A stretch of DNA of 64,000 bases, from positions 108,459,142 to 108,523,141 of the forward strand of contig CM049306.1 of the NCBI GenBank assembly GCA_026874595.1. The letters run 5' to 3'. Positions 37,801 through 51,200 of this stretch are shown here, one piece after another. Every line of letters starts with the position of its first letter. Position 1 is the stretch's first letter. This DNA is from Sipunculus nudus. Taxonomy: Eukaryota; Annelida; Sipuncula; Golfingiida; Sipunculidae. Below the pieces are notes generated by a model that was not told the DNA's origin, did no database searches, and saw only the letters and a program-made list of their open reading frames with translations. The translations under genes were made by a program, and so were the position numbers.

Positions 37801-39441
37801 TAACCGTTGGACATATGAATCCGAAATGCGGCATATGGTAAGATGTTCTCCCAAAAAAAAAAACCCTACCATACCGAAAATTGGGTCGCTCAACTTCGTT
37901 CCTTTTAAATATTTAGGTAAAAATTAAATTTTCCATTAAAAGCCAGTTCTTAACTTTCAAGATCATCAAAACTTCTGATCTGATATTGATCATATTTGAT
38001 ATAAATATTTCTCTATATATTTGCCATGTACATACCAGAAATAAGTCAGTATTGTGTAATTTCTTGAAGTTGTGAGCCCTTTCTTAATTATAAAGCCTTA
38101 CATATTTAATAAAAAGTATCTCGAACAAAGAAATGAACAGTGATGGGAAGGAGAAGGGAAAAAATAAAAAAATAAATATAATTCAAACATTAAAGATATA
38201 AAAACCGTCATTTTTCCATATAAACTTTGCAAATGATGACATGAATAGATAGGAACTATATGTTCCCTTTTACAATGAGTAGTGCAAATAAAGTATTCTC
38301 AGTATCTACAGGATATCCTCATTATTTTCTTGATGGGCCAGTGAAAAACTTTAAAAAAATCAAGATTTTTTCTTTTTAAACTTTTATCAATTTAAACATT
38401 TTTGTAAAACTAGTCAGTCCATTAAAACATTTTTGTAAAACCAATCAATTTATTTTTCTTTATTAAACAACTTAAAAGTTTATAATAACCGGTATAGGAT
38501 ACTTGTTGCAAATTAAACTATTAATTTTGAAGTATGTTATATGGTCGGTGGCAATAAAAAGCTAACAACAAGTAAAGGAAAGTTCAGGCAAATAAAAATA
38601 GCAATGTAATATACAATTCGAATTACAAACGCACATGTTAGCAATATCAGGGTTCATCAGAGCCACCCAGTCAGAAATCAAGAAAAATAAGCAAACAGTC
38701 TTTTTCTTTAAAATATCACTTAAAACATCTTTAAGATAGGATCTATCTGTTGTCAATCATCGAAAAAAAACCTCAGAAACACATTAAAAAAAACACAATA
38801 TGTAAAATATGGTGAAACTATACCAGTCGGGAATTTAATCACATATATCAAATTAATTAAAAGTTTACCCCTTAGAAATGTAAACAAATGCAAGGAAAAA
38901 TAACAAACTAATATAAACAAATATATCAAACGTAGGTATATACTGATGAACATCATTTTAGAATGTTTTTTTTTTGCATCAAACGATTCGGATTCCTTAG
39001 AATAGCGGTATAACGCGGCATTGGCCACAAATAACACAGGTGCCTATCGCAATTTTTAGCATTTTCATTGTGTTTATATTTGATTAAAGAGTTTATTTGC
39101 ATAAGACGACCTACCGGGCTTCCATGCGATTAGCTGCGATCGCCCAGCAGCCCTAGAAAGAAAGCCATCAGAGATTCATAGTACACTACGCGCATGCCAG
39201 TGTAGTTTCATTCATGTGGTTTCATAGCGGGAAATAATCCGTGCATGTGCAACAATTCCAGTGCTCACAAATGCGATGCTGCAAGCATAGGTATATGGCG
39301 ATCGGATATCCAAATTAGCATATTTCATTCTGAATTTTCAAAATCAAAACCTCATAGTCACATGTTCGCAGCCATTTTAACAAAGAGATTTAAATAGGTC
39401 GGCTTTTTCCGCCTTCGGCCTTAGGATTGCCTGTAGAGGAT
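37801..39441. other. AT-rich interior of the 12-kb element, no gene recognised
   Basis: No convincing coding sequence. Composition becomes more balanced from about 39090. Confidence 0.5.
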
Positions 39442-39645
39442 TTATCCACGCGATGTCAAGAATGTCGCTATAGTCCGTGACCCTCCGTGGAGGTTGATTC
39501 CGAAACCGATCTCGGCAGGACCATATAAAAGCCGGACTTTTTCGGACACCTCGTGAAGAATATTACAAACCTCGCTGATATTATTTTGAATGTTTTCAAA
39601 AGTAAGCGGTCCATCATTACAAGTAGAATAACTGGCTATTATCAA
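39442..39645 (-). CDS. Unrecognised short open frame (possible exon relic)
   Basis: A frame of about 65 codons with coding-like composition (SYSTCNDGPLTFENIQNN, ILHEVSEKVRLLYGPAEIG, FGINLHGGSRTIATFL). No in-frame ATG: its first codon is TTG. An AATAATAG acceptor-like site lies near its start. No domain is recognised; it could be a piece of a transposon gene carried in the 12-kb element. Confidence 0.3.
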   Translation of the reverse strand: MIIASYSTCNDGPLTFENIQNNISEVCNILHEVSEKVRLLYGPAEIGFGINLHGGSRTIATFLTSRG

Positions 39646-40979
39646 ATAAATTTAATTTGCATAATACGTAATAAATATGGGGGGGGGGGGGAGCTGCCCT
39701 AAAATATACACGATCGGAAATAGCCCTATACCTCCCGTGCTCTAGATCGGACACTGTTTTGTACGCCAATCCAGAAGCAAACTGCGCTCAATCAAGCTTA
39801 ACTAACATGATCGTTCCAACTTGGTTAACGTTGTTCTGCCACGCAGCCGTACGAAGGGTTTGCAAGAAAGACTTAAGTGTGTAATGGCAAAATTAGGCTA
39901 GTTATTGAAATATTTTTTAGAGGCTCTTATTGTATCAATTGCATTGTCATGCAGCCCACTTTGGTCACTGGAGGGCATTCAATGCATCTCTCTCTGCTTA
40001 CCTGATTCGTAATGGGTCACTGGGACATCCCCTGCTGTAGCAAGTGTACATTAATTTTCTTATCAACCCCCCCCCCCCCCCCCGGCACCAAATGTAATGT
40101 GAAACCTATCGTTTGAATTCTTCCTTAATTGACACAGAAATTACATTGAAATGTAAAGCTCACTTGGTTTTCTAGACATAATGAAATACTCTAAATAAAT
40201 TAATTCCCTTTTCAATAATTTTGACAAATTAAAATAAAATTAAACCCAACAGGATACGTAATATGATAATATATGAGCCAAATTATGGATTAATGAAGGT
40301 GCAATTTAAAATTGTAAATTCTAAATCAAGTTAAATTTTCAGATATTTATTGTTTTGCAAATTTATAAAATATATATATATTATTAGTGGTAAAAAAATA
40401 ATACATGTGAATGTATAATGTGTTGTTTTTGGACAAAATTTGGGATAAATGAAGATGCTATTAAGAATTATAAATCAACTTATATATTCAGATATATATG
40501 TGATATATTGCAAATGTACAATATATTTATAAACTTGAAAAAAAAAGACTGATGTGATGAAAAGAATGAGGATCTTATGCAAATATTTTTTCATTATTTT
40601 CCTGCCTAAGCATAAGATAAAATAAAGTGATTGGCTTTGTTTTTCCACCTGTCTGTCTTTTTTTAAATTTGTTACAATTATAAATAAACATTTCCTCCCG
40701 TAAGTACTGTTGCCTTAAATTTCACCTCTCACCAGTAACACCCCCTTCCTCTTGCCATTGAGCATCTGCACCTGTGGACTGGCCCATTAGTTTAATAGCA
40801 AATATATAAGGATTTATTAAATGAGAAAAAAAATCAGTGTAATAAAAAAAAGATATAATTGAAACATATTATGTTCTTGCCTCAGCAGTATGTGACATAA
40901 AGGGACCAGTGCCATCTGTCCATCTTCTTTGTTTAATCAACTCTTTTCCTATAAGCATTGTTTAATACCCACCCACCCC
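39646..40979. other. AT-rich interior, homopolymer runs
   Basis: Contains a G14 run near 39679 and a C17 run near 40067. No gene recognised. Confidence 0.5.
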
Positions 40980-40980
40980 C

Positions 40981-41040
<60 letters not shown>

Positions 41041-41050
41041 CTCCTCCCTC
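40980..41050. repeat. (CT)n microsatellite
   Basis: About 60 bp of CT dinucleotides ending in CTCCTCCTC. Confidence 0.95.
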
Positions 41051-41199
41051 TATCCAAACTTATCTTAAGCACATATTTTTTTTTCATTATTGCATTATTA
41101 ACGATTAGAGGCCAAAATATTAATGTTTTACACAGTGAGTACAATATACATGTATACTTATCAGATTTAGCTTATGTTCATTTGAAAATAAAATTTTCA

Positions 41200-42480
41200 A
41201 TTTTTAGCCAACCTGCGAGCTTATGCGATAATGCGCCGTCGTGCGTAAGTGCGTCTTGTGTCGTGCGTCGTCTGTACGTTAACCATAGCTATCTCAAAAA
41301 TGGCAGGAGCTAGCATCATTTTTTTTTGCAAATAATCAGTCACTCTATCGGATTTTGTTTAATTTTTTTTTCTAACTGTATTTTTATTAGATTTTATAGG
41401 GAAAACGCTAAAAAAGATTAAAAAATCTTCTTCTCCGAAACTGTCCAAGCAAATTGTCCAATATTTAATAGAAATTATCCCTTGAACAATCACTCTCAAG
41501 TTTATTCGAATGGTTCCAGTTCGGAGATTTTTGGCCGAGTTACAGGAGGTTAAACTTAGTCATCTGTCCAAAAACGTACACGAAAAAGGAAAATGATCTC
41601 AGTAACTTCTGGAGCTAGCATCACCAAATTTTATGCAAATGTTTTATCACATAAGTCATATCTTAAATTGAGGTATTGGTGGCGCCACTAACATTGACCT
41701 TTTTTACAAGCAAAAATGTAATTTTAGACTCTTCTAGCCTATACAGTTTTATGATGAAACTGTTAAGCTGATTGGTTTAAACTTTACAAGAATTATTCAA
41801 TGGTAGGGTTCCGTTAGTTTTATAAGAATAGGTTGGGTAAATGCAGCTTTTGTCAGTGTAGCCAATTGGAAAAGGCTTTCAGTGTTTGAAACCAGATTTG
41901 ACATGCCAAGTTTCAACATGCCGAGTCAGGAGGTCACTCAGTTCAACCAGGTTAGGTCCAGACATCACCATAGCAATTGACCTGGCTCTGTTTGGTGTCT
42001 AGAAAATCTACACCTCTAGACACATCGTCTAGACGCAAAATGCCCAGATTAGAACTAGTGGAACTATATCTTTCAACTCTTTGAAAAAAAACTTGGTTTG
42101 CATTTATAGCAAATCTGTGAGCTTATGCGATGGTGTGCCGTCGTCCGTCGTGCGTCATAGCTATCTCAAAAAGGGCAGGAGCTAGCATCACCATTTTTTT
42201 TTTTTTTTGCAAAAAAATTAGTCATCTAAAAAATTCTCTCGGGATTTGCTTATTTCTTGGCTAAACATTTAAAAATGTTCTTGTCCGAAACCATGCTGCC
42301 AAATTGCTCGTTCATCCGTCCCAATAATCATCCCTGGCAAAAAAAAGAAAAGAAAACATATCCGAAATATTCTGACTGATACATCCTAGTTTTATCATGT
42401 CTTAGGCCGAAAAATGCAGGTCTGAAACCTCCATTTTGCTGAAATCATAATGACGAAGGTAGATATGCAGGACATAAGAG
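41200..42480. repeat. Diverged direct repeats of a GCCGTCGTGCGT-type interspersed element
   Basis: The block GAGCTTATGCGAT...GCCGTCGTGCG...CATAGCTATCTCAAAAA followed by GGCAGGAGCTAGCATCA occurs at about 41217-41325 and again at 42117-42195, some 900 bp apart and clearly diverged. GGTGGCGCCAC appears again at about 41677. Confidence 0.65.
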
Positions 42481-43280
42481 GAACAATATTAAATTTAAAA
42501 AATAAACCTCCATTCATACTCCGAAACTTTGTACAGGTTCGCATTATGCCTTGTTTTGGGAGCATTTTATTTCAGCTAATAAATAAAATGTGTATCACAT
42601 TGTTCCTTGTTTTATAAGTGACAGGTTCCATGATTATTTTATGCACATATCACTGTCACACAGCTGAAATAAGGATACTTCTAGAATTATTTGATCATGA
42701 GAGACACCTCCACCTTTGATATAGTCCATAAAAGTACACATTATTAGTATGACAAATATATAGTTAAAATGTAATTATCACCAGTGAGCAGGGCTATTTC
42801 CTCTGATTTTTTCAAATATGTGTGTGTGTATATATACATGTATATAAGTTGTAGGAAATGGTTTTAAAATCATAATCGATGATTAAAAAATAAAAACGGC
42901 TGATGATCGATAATATAATCGATTATTTTATGTACTTTCTATATTACTGTGTAATCTGCTGTATACTAGTACCATAAATATTGACCCTAGTAAATAGTCT
43001 GACTTGTACATCACTATTCATAATGAAACAATCCATTCACCCGTAGCCAAGTCGAACTTGCCGACGGACGATTGTTGGCTGCCGCAAGGTTCTGTTGTGA
43101 TGCTGTTCGCTATACATTGTTATTTTGTGTTCGCATATCTCTGACAGGATTCTTTGCATATGCATGCATAATCATATTACCCTATTATGCAAAATGCAAT
43201 CGATTAATTAATTTTGGAAAAAAAAGACCAGTCACCAATCGATTAATCGGAACACCACTGTATTACACAGTGAAAACAGA
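42481..43280. other. Interior of the 12-kb element, no gene recognised
   Basis: AT-rich with short repeated CGATTATT/AATCGATTA motifs near 42875-42925 and 43200-43245. The ORF at 43072-43290 has no supporting evidence. Confidence 0.5.
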
Positions 43281-43282
43281 AA

Positions 43283-43540
43283 AGTGGTAAAACGGTAAGC
43301 GTTCCCGGCTGGCACCTGGTGACCCAGGTTCAATCCCGAGTGGCTATGAGAGCGAGTTGTAGTGGCCTGTCCAGGTCCCCCTGTTTCCTCCCCCCTAACA
43401 GATTACCGGACGCCACCATCCTTGCCATTGAGAATGCCTTGTGTTAGTTTTTGTGACCAGTTGTACCATTCATGTAAGATAAAGTTGGCAAGTTTGTACA
43501 TATTATTCTGGAACGAATAAATCATGCTCATGCTTTCAAG
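43283..43540 (+). mobile_element. tRNA-derived SINE
   Basis: A tRNA-like head (A-box region AAGTGGTAAAACGGTAAGCG, B-box GGTTCAATCCCG) is followed by an unrelated body and a tail with GAATAAATC. This is the layout of animal tRNA-SINEs. The head does not form a tRNA acceptor stem. Confidence 0.7.
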
Positions 43541-43657
43541 AACAAAGAAAAATTGTCCAAAACACATATTGTATTATCTAGGGCTGGTAAAAATTCACTT
43601 ATATATGATTTTTTAAAAATCAATTTAAATAATCCTTTATTGATTTAATCCAACTCC

Positions 43658-44621
43658 GTTTGCATGCAGTGATAAACACTCCAAGGACCCTTGTGTCTGC
43701 TCCTGTTTAGACCATTGGTAACAATTCTTGGGCCCCATATACAGACCCCGCCTGGTACCCTCCATGGGCCCACATGTGTACACATGTTGGCCCAACGTCC
43801 TAGCCAACATTGGACCCGGGAGCAAAAAGTCACGGGTGCCCACGGGGTTAGCCCATATGGGGCCAATGGACATGAACCACAAGGGTCCCTTGTTTGCATG
43901 TAGTGACAAACCATCCAAGGACCCATGTGTTTTCCCCTGTTTAGCCCATTAGTAGCCATTCGTGGGCCCCATATACAGACCCCGCCTGGTACCCTCCATG
44001 GGCCCACATGTGTACCCATGTTGGCCCCACGTCTTAGCCAACATTGGACCCGGGAGCAAAAAGTCACGGGTGCCCACGGGGTTAGCCCATATGGGGCCCA
44101 TGGACATGTACCTCAAGGGTCCCTTGTTTGCATGTAGTAACAAACCCTCCAAGGACCCTTGTGTCTGTCCCTGTTTAGCCCATTGGTAGCCATTCGTGGG
44201 CCCCATATACAGACCCCGCCTGGTACCCTCCATGGGCCCACATGTGTACCCATGTTGGCCCCACGTCCTAGCCAACATTGGACCCGGGAACAAAAAGTTA
44301 CGGGTGCCCACGCGTTTAGCCCATATGGGGCCCATGGACATGTACCTCAAGGGTCCCTTGTTTGCATGTAGTGACAAACCCTCCAAGGACCCTTGTGTCT
44401 GCCCCTGTTTAGCCCATTGGTAGCCATTCATGGGCCCCATATACAGGCCCCACCTGGTACCCTCCATGGGCCCTCATGTATACCCATGTTGGCCCCACGT
44501 CCTAGCCAACATTGGACCCGGGAGCAAAAAGTCACGGGTGCCCACTGGGTTAGCCCATATGGGACCCATGGGTTTGTACATATTGGTCCCACATGGGTCC
44601 CTTGTTTGCATGCTATCTGGG
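43658..44621. repeat. 234-bp tandem repeat, about 4 copies, right subterminal
   Basis: Units recur exactly every 234 bp (GCCCCATATACAGACCCC at 43732, 43966, 44200; variant at 44434). They are GC-rich with CCATGGGCCCACATGTG in each and little divergence. The last unit runs directly into the element terminus: GTTTGCATG begins both the repeat unit and the terminal sequence. ORFs on both strands here are periodic artefacts (234 is a multiple of 3). Confidence 0.93.
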
Positions 44622-46797
44622 ACCTGGCCTCTCATGGATGATATCACGGCATTATCTCATATTTAATGTGTACACGAGAATTACCAGGCCTCTCATTGAT
44701 GATATCACAGCATTTTCTCATATTTAATGTATATACGAGAATTACCTGGCCTCTCATGGATGATATCACAGCATCTTCTCATATTTAATGTATACACGAG
44801 AATTACCTGGCCTCTCATGGATGAAATCGCAGCATATTCTCATATTTAATATATACACCAGAATTACCTGGCCTCTCATGGATGATATCGCAGCATATTC
44901 TCATATTTAATGTATACACGAGAATTACCTGGCCTCTCATGGATGATATCGCAGCATCTTCTCATATTTAATGTATACACGAGAATTACCTGGCCTCTCA
45001 TGGATGATATCACAGCATAATCTCATATTTAATATCTACACGAGAATTACCTGGCCTCTCATGGATGATATCGCATCATATTCTCATATTTAATATCTAC
45101 ACGAGAATTACCTGGCCTCTCGTGGATGATGTCGCAGCATATTCACATATTTAATATCTACACGAGAATTACCTGGCCTCTCATGGATGATGTCGAAGCA
45201 TATTCTCATGTTTAATATCTACACGAGAATTACCTGGCCTCTCATGGATGATATCGCAGCATATTCTCATATTTAATGTATGCACGAGAATTACCTGGCC
45301 TCTCATGGATGATGTCGCAGCATATTCTCATATTTAATATATACACAAGAATTACCTGGCCTCTCATTTATGATGTCGCAGCATGTTCTCATATTTAATA
45401 TATACACGAGAATTACCTGGCCTCTCATGGATGATGTCGCAGCATATTCTCATATTTAATGTAGACACGAGATTAACCTGGCCTCTCATGGATGATGTCG
45501 CAGCATATTCTCATATTTAATGTATACACGAGAATTACCTGGCCTCTCATGGATGATGTCGCAGCATATTCTCATATTTAATGTAGACACGAGATTAACC
45601 TTGCCTCTCATGGATGATGTCGCAGCATATTCTCATATTTAATGTATACACGAGAATTACCTGGCCTCTCATGGATGATGTCGCAGCATATTCTCATATT
45701 TAATATATACACGAGAATTACCTGGCCTCTCATGGATAATATCGCAGCATATTCTCATATTTAATATATACACCAGAATTACCTGGCCTCTAATGGATGA
45801 TATCGCAGCATATTCTCATATTAAATATATACATGATAATTACCTGGCCTCTCATGGATGATATCACGGCATTTTCTCATATTTAATGTATACACGAGAA
45901 TTACCAGGCCTCTCATTGATGATATCACAGCATTTTCTCATATTTAATGTATATACGAGAACTACCTGGCCTCTCATGGATGATATCACAGCATCTTCTC
46001 ATATTTAATGTATACACGAGAATTACCTGGCCTCTCATGGATGAAATCGCAGCATATTCTCATATTTAATATATACACCAGAATTACCTGGCCTCTCATG
46101 GATGATATCGCAGCATATTCTCATATTTAATATATACACGAGAATTACCTGGCCTCTCATGGATGATATCGCAGCATATTCCCATATTTAATATATACAC
46201 GAGAATTACCTGGCCTCCCATGGACGATATCACAGCATCTTCTCATATTTAATGTATACACGAGAAATACCTGGCCTCTCATGGATGATATCACAGCATC
46301 TTCTCATATTTAATGTGTACACGAGAATTACCTGGCCTCTCATGGATGATATCACAGCATATTCTCATATTTAATGTATACACGAGAATTACCTGGCCTC
46401 TCATGGATGATATCACAGCATATTCTCATATTTAATATCTACACGAGAATTACCTGGTCTCTTATGGATGATATCACAGCATATTCTCATATTTAATATT
46501 TACACGAGAATTACCTGGCCTCTCATGGAGGATATTACAGAATAATCTCATATTTAATATATACACGAGAATTACCTGACCTCTCATGGATGATATCACA
46601 GCATATTCTCATATTTAATATATACACGAGAATTACCTGGCCTCTCATGGATGATATCACAGCATATTATCATATTTAAAATATACACCAGAATAACCTG
46701 GCCTCTCATGGATGATATCACAGCATATTCTCATATTTAATATCTACACGAGAATTACCTGGCCTCTCATGGATGATATCGCAGCATATTCACATAT
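44622..46797. repeat. 61-bp satellite array, right part (~35 units)
   Basis: Resumes in phase directly after the 12-kb element with ACCTGGCCTCTCATGGATGA. Same variants as the left part, plus a local doublet with TGTAGACACGAGATTAACC near 45463 and 45583. The array ends at about 46797 in unique sequence. Confidence 0.95.
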
Positions 46798-48218
46798 ATA
46801 ACTTGAACTTCCAGGCATGTTAACTATTTAGTTGTCCATAACAACTGGCAACGTGTATAGTCAAAGAAAACATTGAAAAGGGTTATTGTTGAGCTGATTC
46901 CGCGCCTACGTAGATAGGCATACGTCTTGTGTCAAGTGTCCTTGATATTATGTGTACAACACTCGTTCAAGCACAAAGTAAACACACGTTTCGTATCCGG
47001 GTGGTACCGAGGTCTAGAAAGGGAGATACCAGCTATAGGTGTGACATTGGGTATGATTACAATCTTATTGCATAATATGATAAAGATCGGTACACAGATT
47101 AGGAATTGAGGTGATGCCACCTTGTCAGTTTGGGGGGGGGGGGGGGGGTTGGCGCCAAAAAAAAAAAAAATGGTGCGTAAATATTTAAAAATATTCTTAG
47201 AATGGATGAAATTGAAGGGTTTACCTGGCATGATTACAATTTTATTTCATTAAATGAAAAACGGTGGCCCATAGACCATGAATGAAACGCGTGCTACCGC
47301 GTCTTAGGTGAGAATTTTTTGTTTTGGCGGCTTTAAAATCCAAAAAACAGCATGCGGCCGTTCGAAGTTATTTAAATCTGTAATCGCGTTGAAACAACAT
47401 TTAAAACTGTAAAATAATTAAAACAATTAGTAATTTTCAAGAGAATCTGTAACTTTTGCTTCTTTCGACTGTTTGTTAAATATGGATAGCTGTCAAATTG
47501 GCCGACCTCAAAAAAGACCATAAATACTGATAAACAAAATATCGGAATTCTTTACCAGAAAAAAAGATATACCATCTGGTATTATGTATTTTATCTGACT
47601 CTTCCTATCGTGAAAGATTTATGCGTGGCATAATAATTTCATTTTTAAACAAACATGTAACTATTAAAACATTTTATGCTAATAAAGTGTAGTTATCCCA
47701 TTTTACGAAACGTGTTTCCAAAGGAAAATGTTTTAAACTTATGGGAAAGCATGTTTCATTGTTATTTGTTTTTAAATGAAACATGTTACATATGAGACAT
47801 GTTGAGACATGATTAATTTTCCAAGCAAAAAATATAACATTTAACCATCAAATGTGCATTTGATTAATGTCTCAAACTAGATAGGCTTTGTTTTTGCAGC
47901 GCAAAATCAGGTATATGGCCCCCTTTCTACGAGCTATCCCAAAACAGTAGGGGTAGAAAATAGATTATCTGAAAACGATGGTTCTACATGTCAGCAGGTT
48001 TGACCAAGGTCAAGGACAATGCGCCCGGTTTTCAAACTGCTCTGAAATTTCGGACGTAAAAGGACTGGTGTGTCCAATTTAAAGAAAAAATCTCCAGTAC
48101 TTCCAAATTTATAGGGGTCTCAATACTCCCAGAATTGCGTACCCATACTTTACCTATAACTCAGTGAAAACAACATGTGTGTTGAATCTGAGGGTAAAAT
48201 ACGAAATACCTTCAAGAT
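46798..48218. other. Unique spacer between satellites, no gene recognised
   Basis: AT-rich. It contains a G-run (about 47132-47148) directly before TTGGCGCC and an A-run. Short ORFs at 46927-47231 have no coding support. From about 47890 to 48200 the sequence is less AT-rich but no exon could be assembled. Confidence 0.5.
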
Positions 48219-51200
48219 GTCATTTTATGTTCCTCCTGGTCCTAAAGCAGATATAAATGTCATCTTATTTTCCTCCTGGTCCTATGACAGATATAAATGT
48301 CATCTTATTTTCCTCCTGGTCCTATGACAGATATAAATGTCATCTTATTTTCCTCCTGGTCCTATGACAGATATAAATGTCATCTTATTTTCCTCCTGAT
48401 CCTATGACAGATATAAATGTCATCTTATTTTCCTCCTGGTCCTATGACAGATATAAATGTCATCTTATTTTCCTCCTGGTCCTATGACAGATATAAATGT
48501 CATCTTATTTTCCTCCTGGTCCTATGACAGATATAAATGTCATCTTATTTTCCTCCTGGTCCTACGACAGATATAAATGTCATCTTATTTTCCTCCTGGT
48601 CCTACGACAGATATAAATGTCATCTTATTTTCCTCCTGGTCCTACGACAGATATAAATGTCATCTTATTTTCCTCCTGGTCCTATGACAGATATAAATGT
48701 CATCTTATTTTCCTCCTGGTCCTATGACAGATATAAATGTCATCTTATTTTCCTCCTGGTCCTATGACAGATATAAATGTCATCTTATTTTCCTCCTGGT
48801 CCTATGACAGATATAAATGTCATCTTATTTTCCTCCTGGTCCTATGACAGATATAAATGTCATCTTATTTTCCTCCTGGTCCTATGACAGATATAAATGT
48901 CATCTTATTTTCCTCCTGGTCCTACGACAGATATAAATGTCATCTTATTTTCCTCCTGGTCCTATGACAGATATAAATGTCATCTTATTTTCCTCCTGGT
49001 CCTACGACAGATATAAATGTCATCTTATTTTCCTCCTGGTCCTATGACAGATATAAATGTCATCTTATTTTCCTCCTGGTCCTATGACAGTCATAAATGT
49101 CATCTTATTTTCCTCCTGGTCTTATGACAGATATAAATGTCATCTTATTTTCCTTCTGGTCCTATGACAGATATAAATGTCATTTTATGTTACTCCTGGT
49201 CCTATGACAGATTTAAATGTCATTTTATGTTCCTCCTGTTCCTATGACAGATATTCATGTCATTCATGTCGGATATTCATGTAATTTTATGTTCCTTCTG
49301 GTCCTATTGCAGATATTAATGTCATTTTATTTTTTTCCTGGTCCTATGACAGATATAAATGTCATTTTATTTTTTTCCTGGTCCTATGACAGATATAAAT
49401 GTCATCTTATTTTCCTCCTGGTCCTATGACAGTCATAAATGTCATCTTATTTTCCTCCTGGTCCTATGACAGATATAAATGTCATCTTATTTTCCTCCTG
49501 GTCCTATGACAGATATAAATGTCATCTTATTTTCCTCCTGGTCCTATGACAGATATAAATGTCATCTTATTTTCCTCCTGGTCCTATGACAGATATAAAT
49601 GTCATCTTATTTCCCTCCTGGTCCTATGACAGATATAAATGTCATCTTATTTTCCTCCTGGTCCTATGACAGATATAAATGTCATCTTATTTTCCTCCTG
49701 GTCCTACGACAGATATAAATGTCATCTTATTTTCCTCCTGGTCCTAAAGCAGATATAAATGTCATCTTATTTTCCTCCTGGTCCTATGACAGTCATAAAT
49801 GTCATCTTATTTTCCTCCTGGTCCTATGACAGATATAAATGTCATCTTATTTTCCTCCTGGTCCTATGACAGATATAAATGTCATCTTATTTTCCTCCTG
49901 GTCCTATGACAGATATAAATGTCATCTTATTTTCCTCCTGCTCCTATGACAGATATAAATGTCATCTTATTTTCCTCCTGGTCCTATGACAGTCATAAAT
50001 GTCATCTTATTTTCCTCCTGGTCCTATGACAGATATAAATGTCATCTTATTTTCCTCCTGGTCCTATGACAGATATAAATGTCATCTTATTTTCCTCCTG
50101 GTCCTACGACAGATATAAATGTCATCTTATTTTCCTCCTGGTCCTATGACAGATATAAATGTCATCTTATTTTCCTCCTGGTCCTATGACAGATATAAAT
50201 GTCATCTTATTTTCCTCCTGGTCTTATGACAGATATAAATGTCATCTTATTTTCCTCCTGGTCCTATGACAGATATAAATGTCATCTTATTTTCCTCCTG
50301 GTCCTACGACAGATATAAATGTCATCTTATTTTCCTCCTGGTCCTATGACAGATATAAATGTCATCTTATTTTCCTCCTGGTCCTATGACAGATATAAAT
50401 GTCATCTTATTTTCCTCCTGGTCCTATGACAGATATAAATGTCATCTTATTTTCCTCCTGGTCCTATGACAGATATAAATGTCATCTTATTTTCCTCCTG
50501 GTCCTACGACAGATATAAATGTCATCTTATTTTCCTCCTGGTCCTATGACAGATATAAATGTCATCTTATTTTCCTCCTGGTCCTACGACAGATATAAAT
50601 GTCATCTTATTTTCCTCCTGGTCCTATGACAGATATAAATGTCATCTTATTTTCCTCCTGGTCCTATGACAGATATAAATGTCATCTTATTTTCCTCCTG
50701 GTCCTATGACAGATATAAATGTCATCTTATTTTCCTCCTGGTCCTATGACAGATATAAATGTCATCTTATTTTCCTCCTGGTCCTACGACAGATATAAAT
50801 GTCATCTTATTTTCCTCCTGGTCCTATGACAGATATAAATGTCATCTTATTTTCCTCCTGGTCCTATGACAGATATAAATGTCATCTTATTTTCCTCCTG
50901 GTCCTATGACAGATATAAATGTCATCTTATTTTCCTCCTGGTCCTATGACAGATATAAATGTCATCTTATTTTCCTCCTGGTCCTACGACAGATATAAAT
51001 GTCATCTTATTTTCCTCCTGGTCCTATGACAGATATAAATGTCATCTTATTTTCCTCCTGGTCCTATGACAGATATAAATGTCATCTTATTTTCCTCCTG
51101 GTCCTACGACAGATATAAATGTCATCTTATTTTCCTCCTGGTCCTATGACAGATATAAATGTCATCTTATTTTCCTCCTGGTCCTATGACAGATATAAAT

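Larger units (their letters stand above)
32644..44621. mobile_element. ~12-kb terminal-inverted-repeat element inserted in the satellite
   Basis: The left end begins CCCTGATAGCACG; the right end read in reverse begins CCCAGATAGCATG. Over 35 bp the two ends match at 28 positions, most differences being transitions. The flanks are ...ATAATTAC on the left and ACCTGGCCTCT... on the right: removing the element and one AC restores a normal 61-bp unit (AATTACCTGGCC), so there is a 2-bp target duplication. Inside the termini are long subterminal tandem arrays (about 795-bp units left, 234-bp units right). The middle is AT-rich with at most coding relics. A 2-bp duplication and repetitive subterminal regions fit CACTA/Mirage-type (CMC) elements, but no transposase was recognised. 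Confidence 0.65.

Noticed and set aside
43637-44666. ORFs on both strands up to 172 codons in the 234-bp array
   Set aside because: The unit length is a multiple of three and GC-rich, so frames stay open on both strands at once. That is periodicity, not coding.
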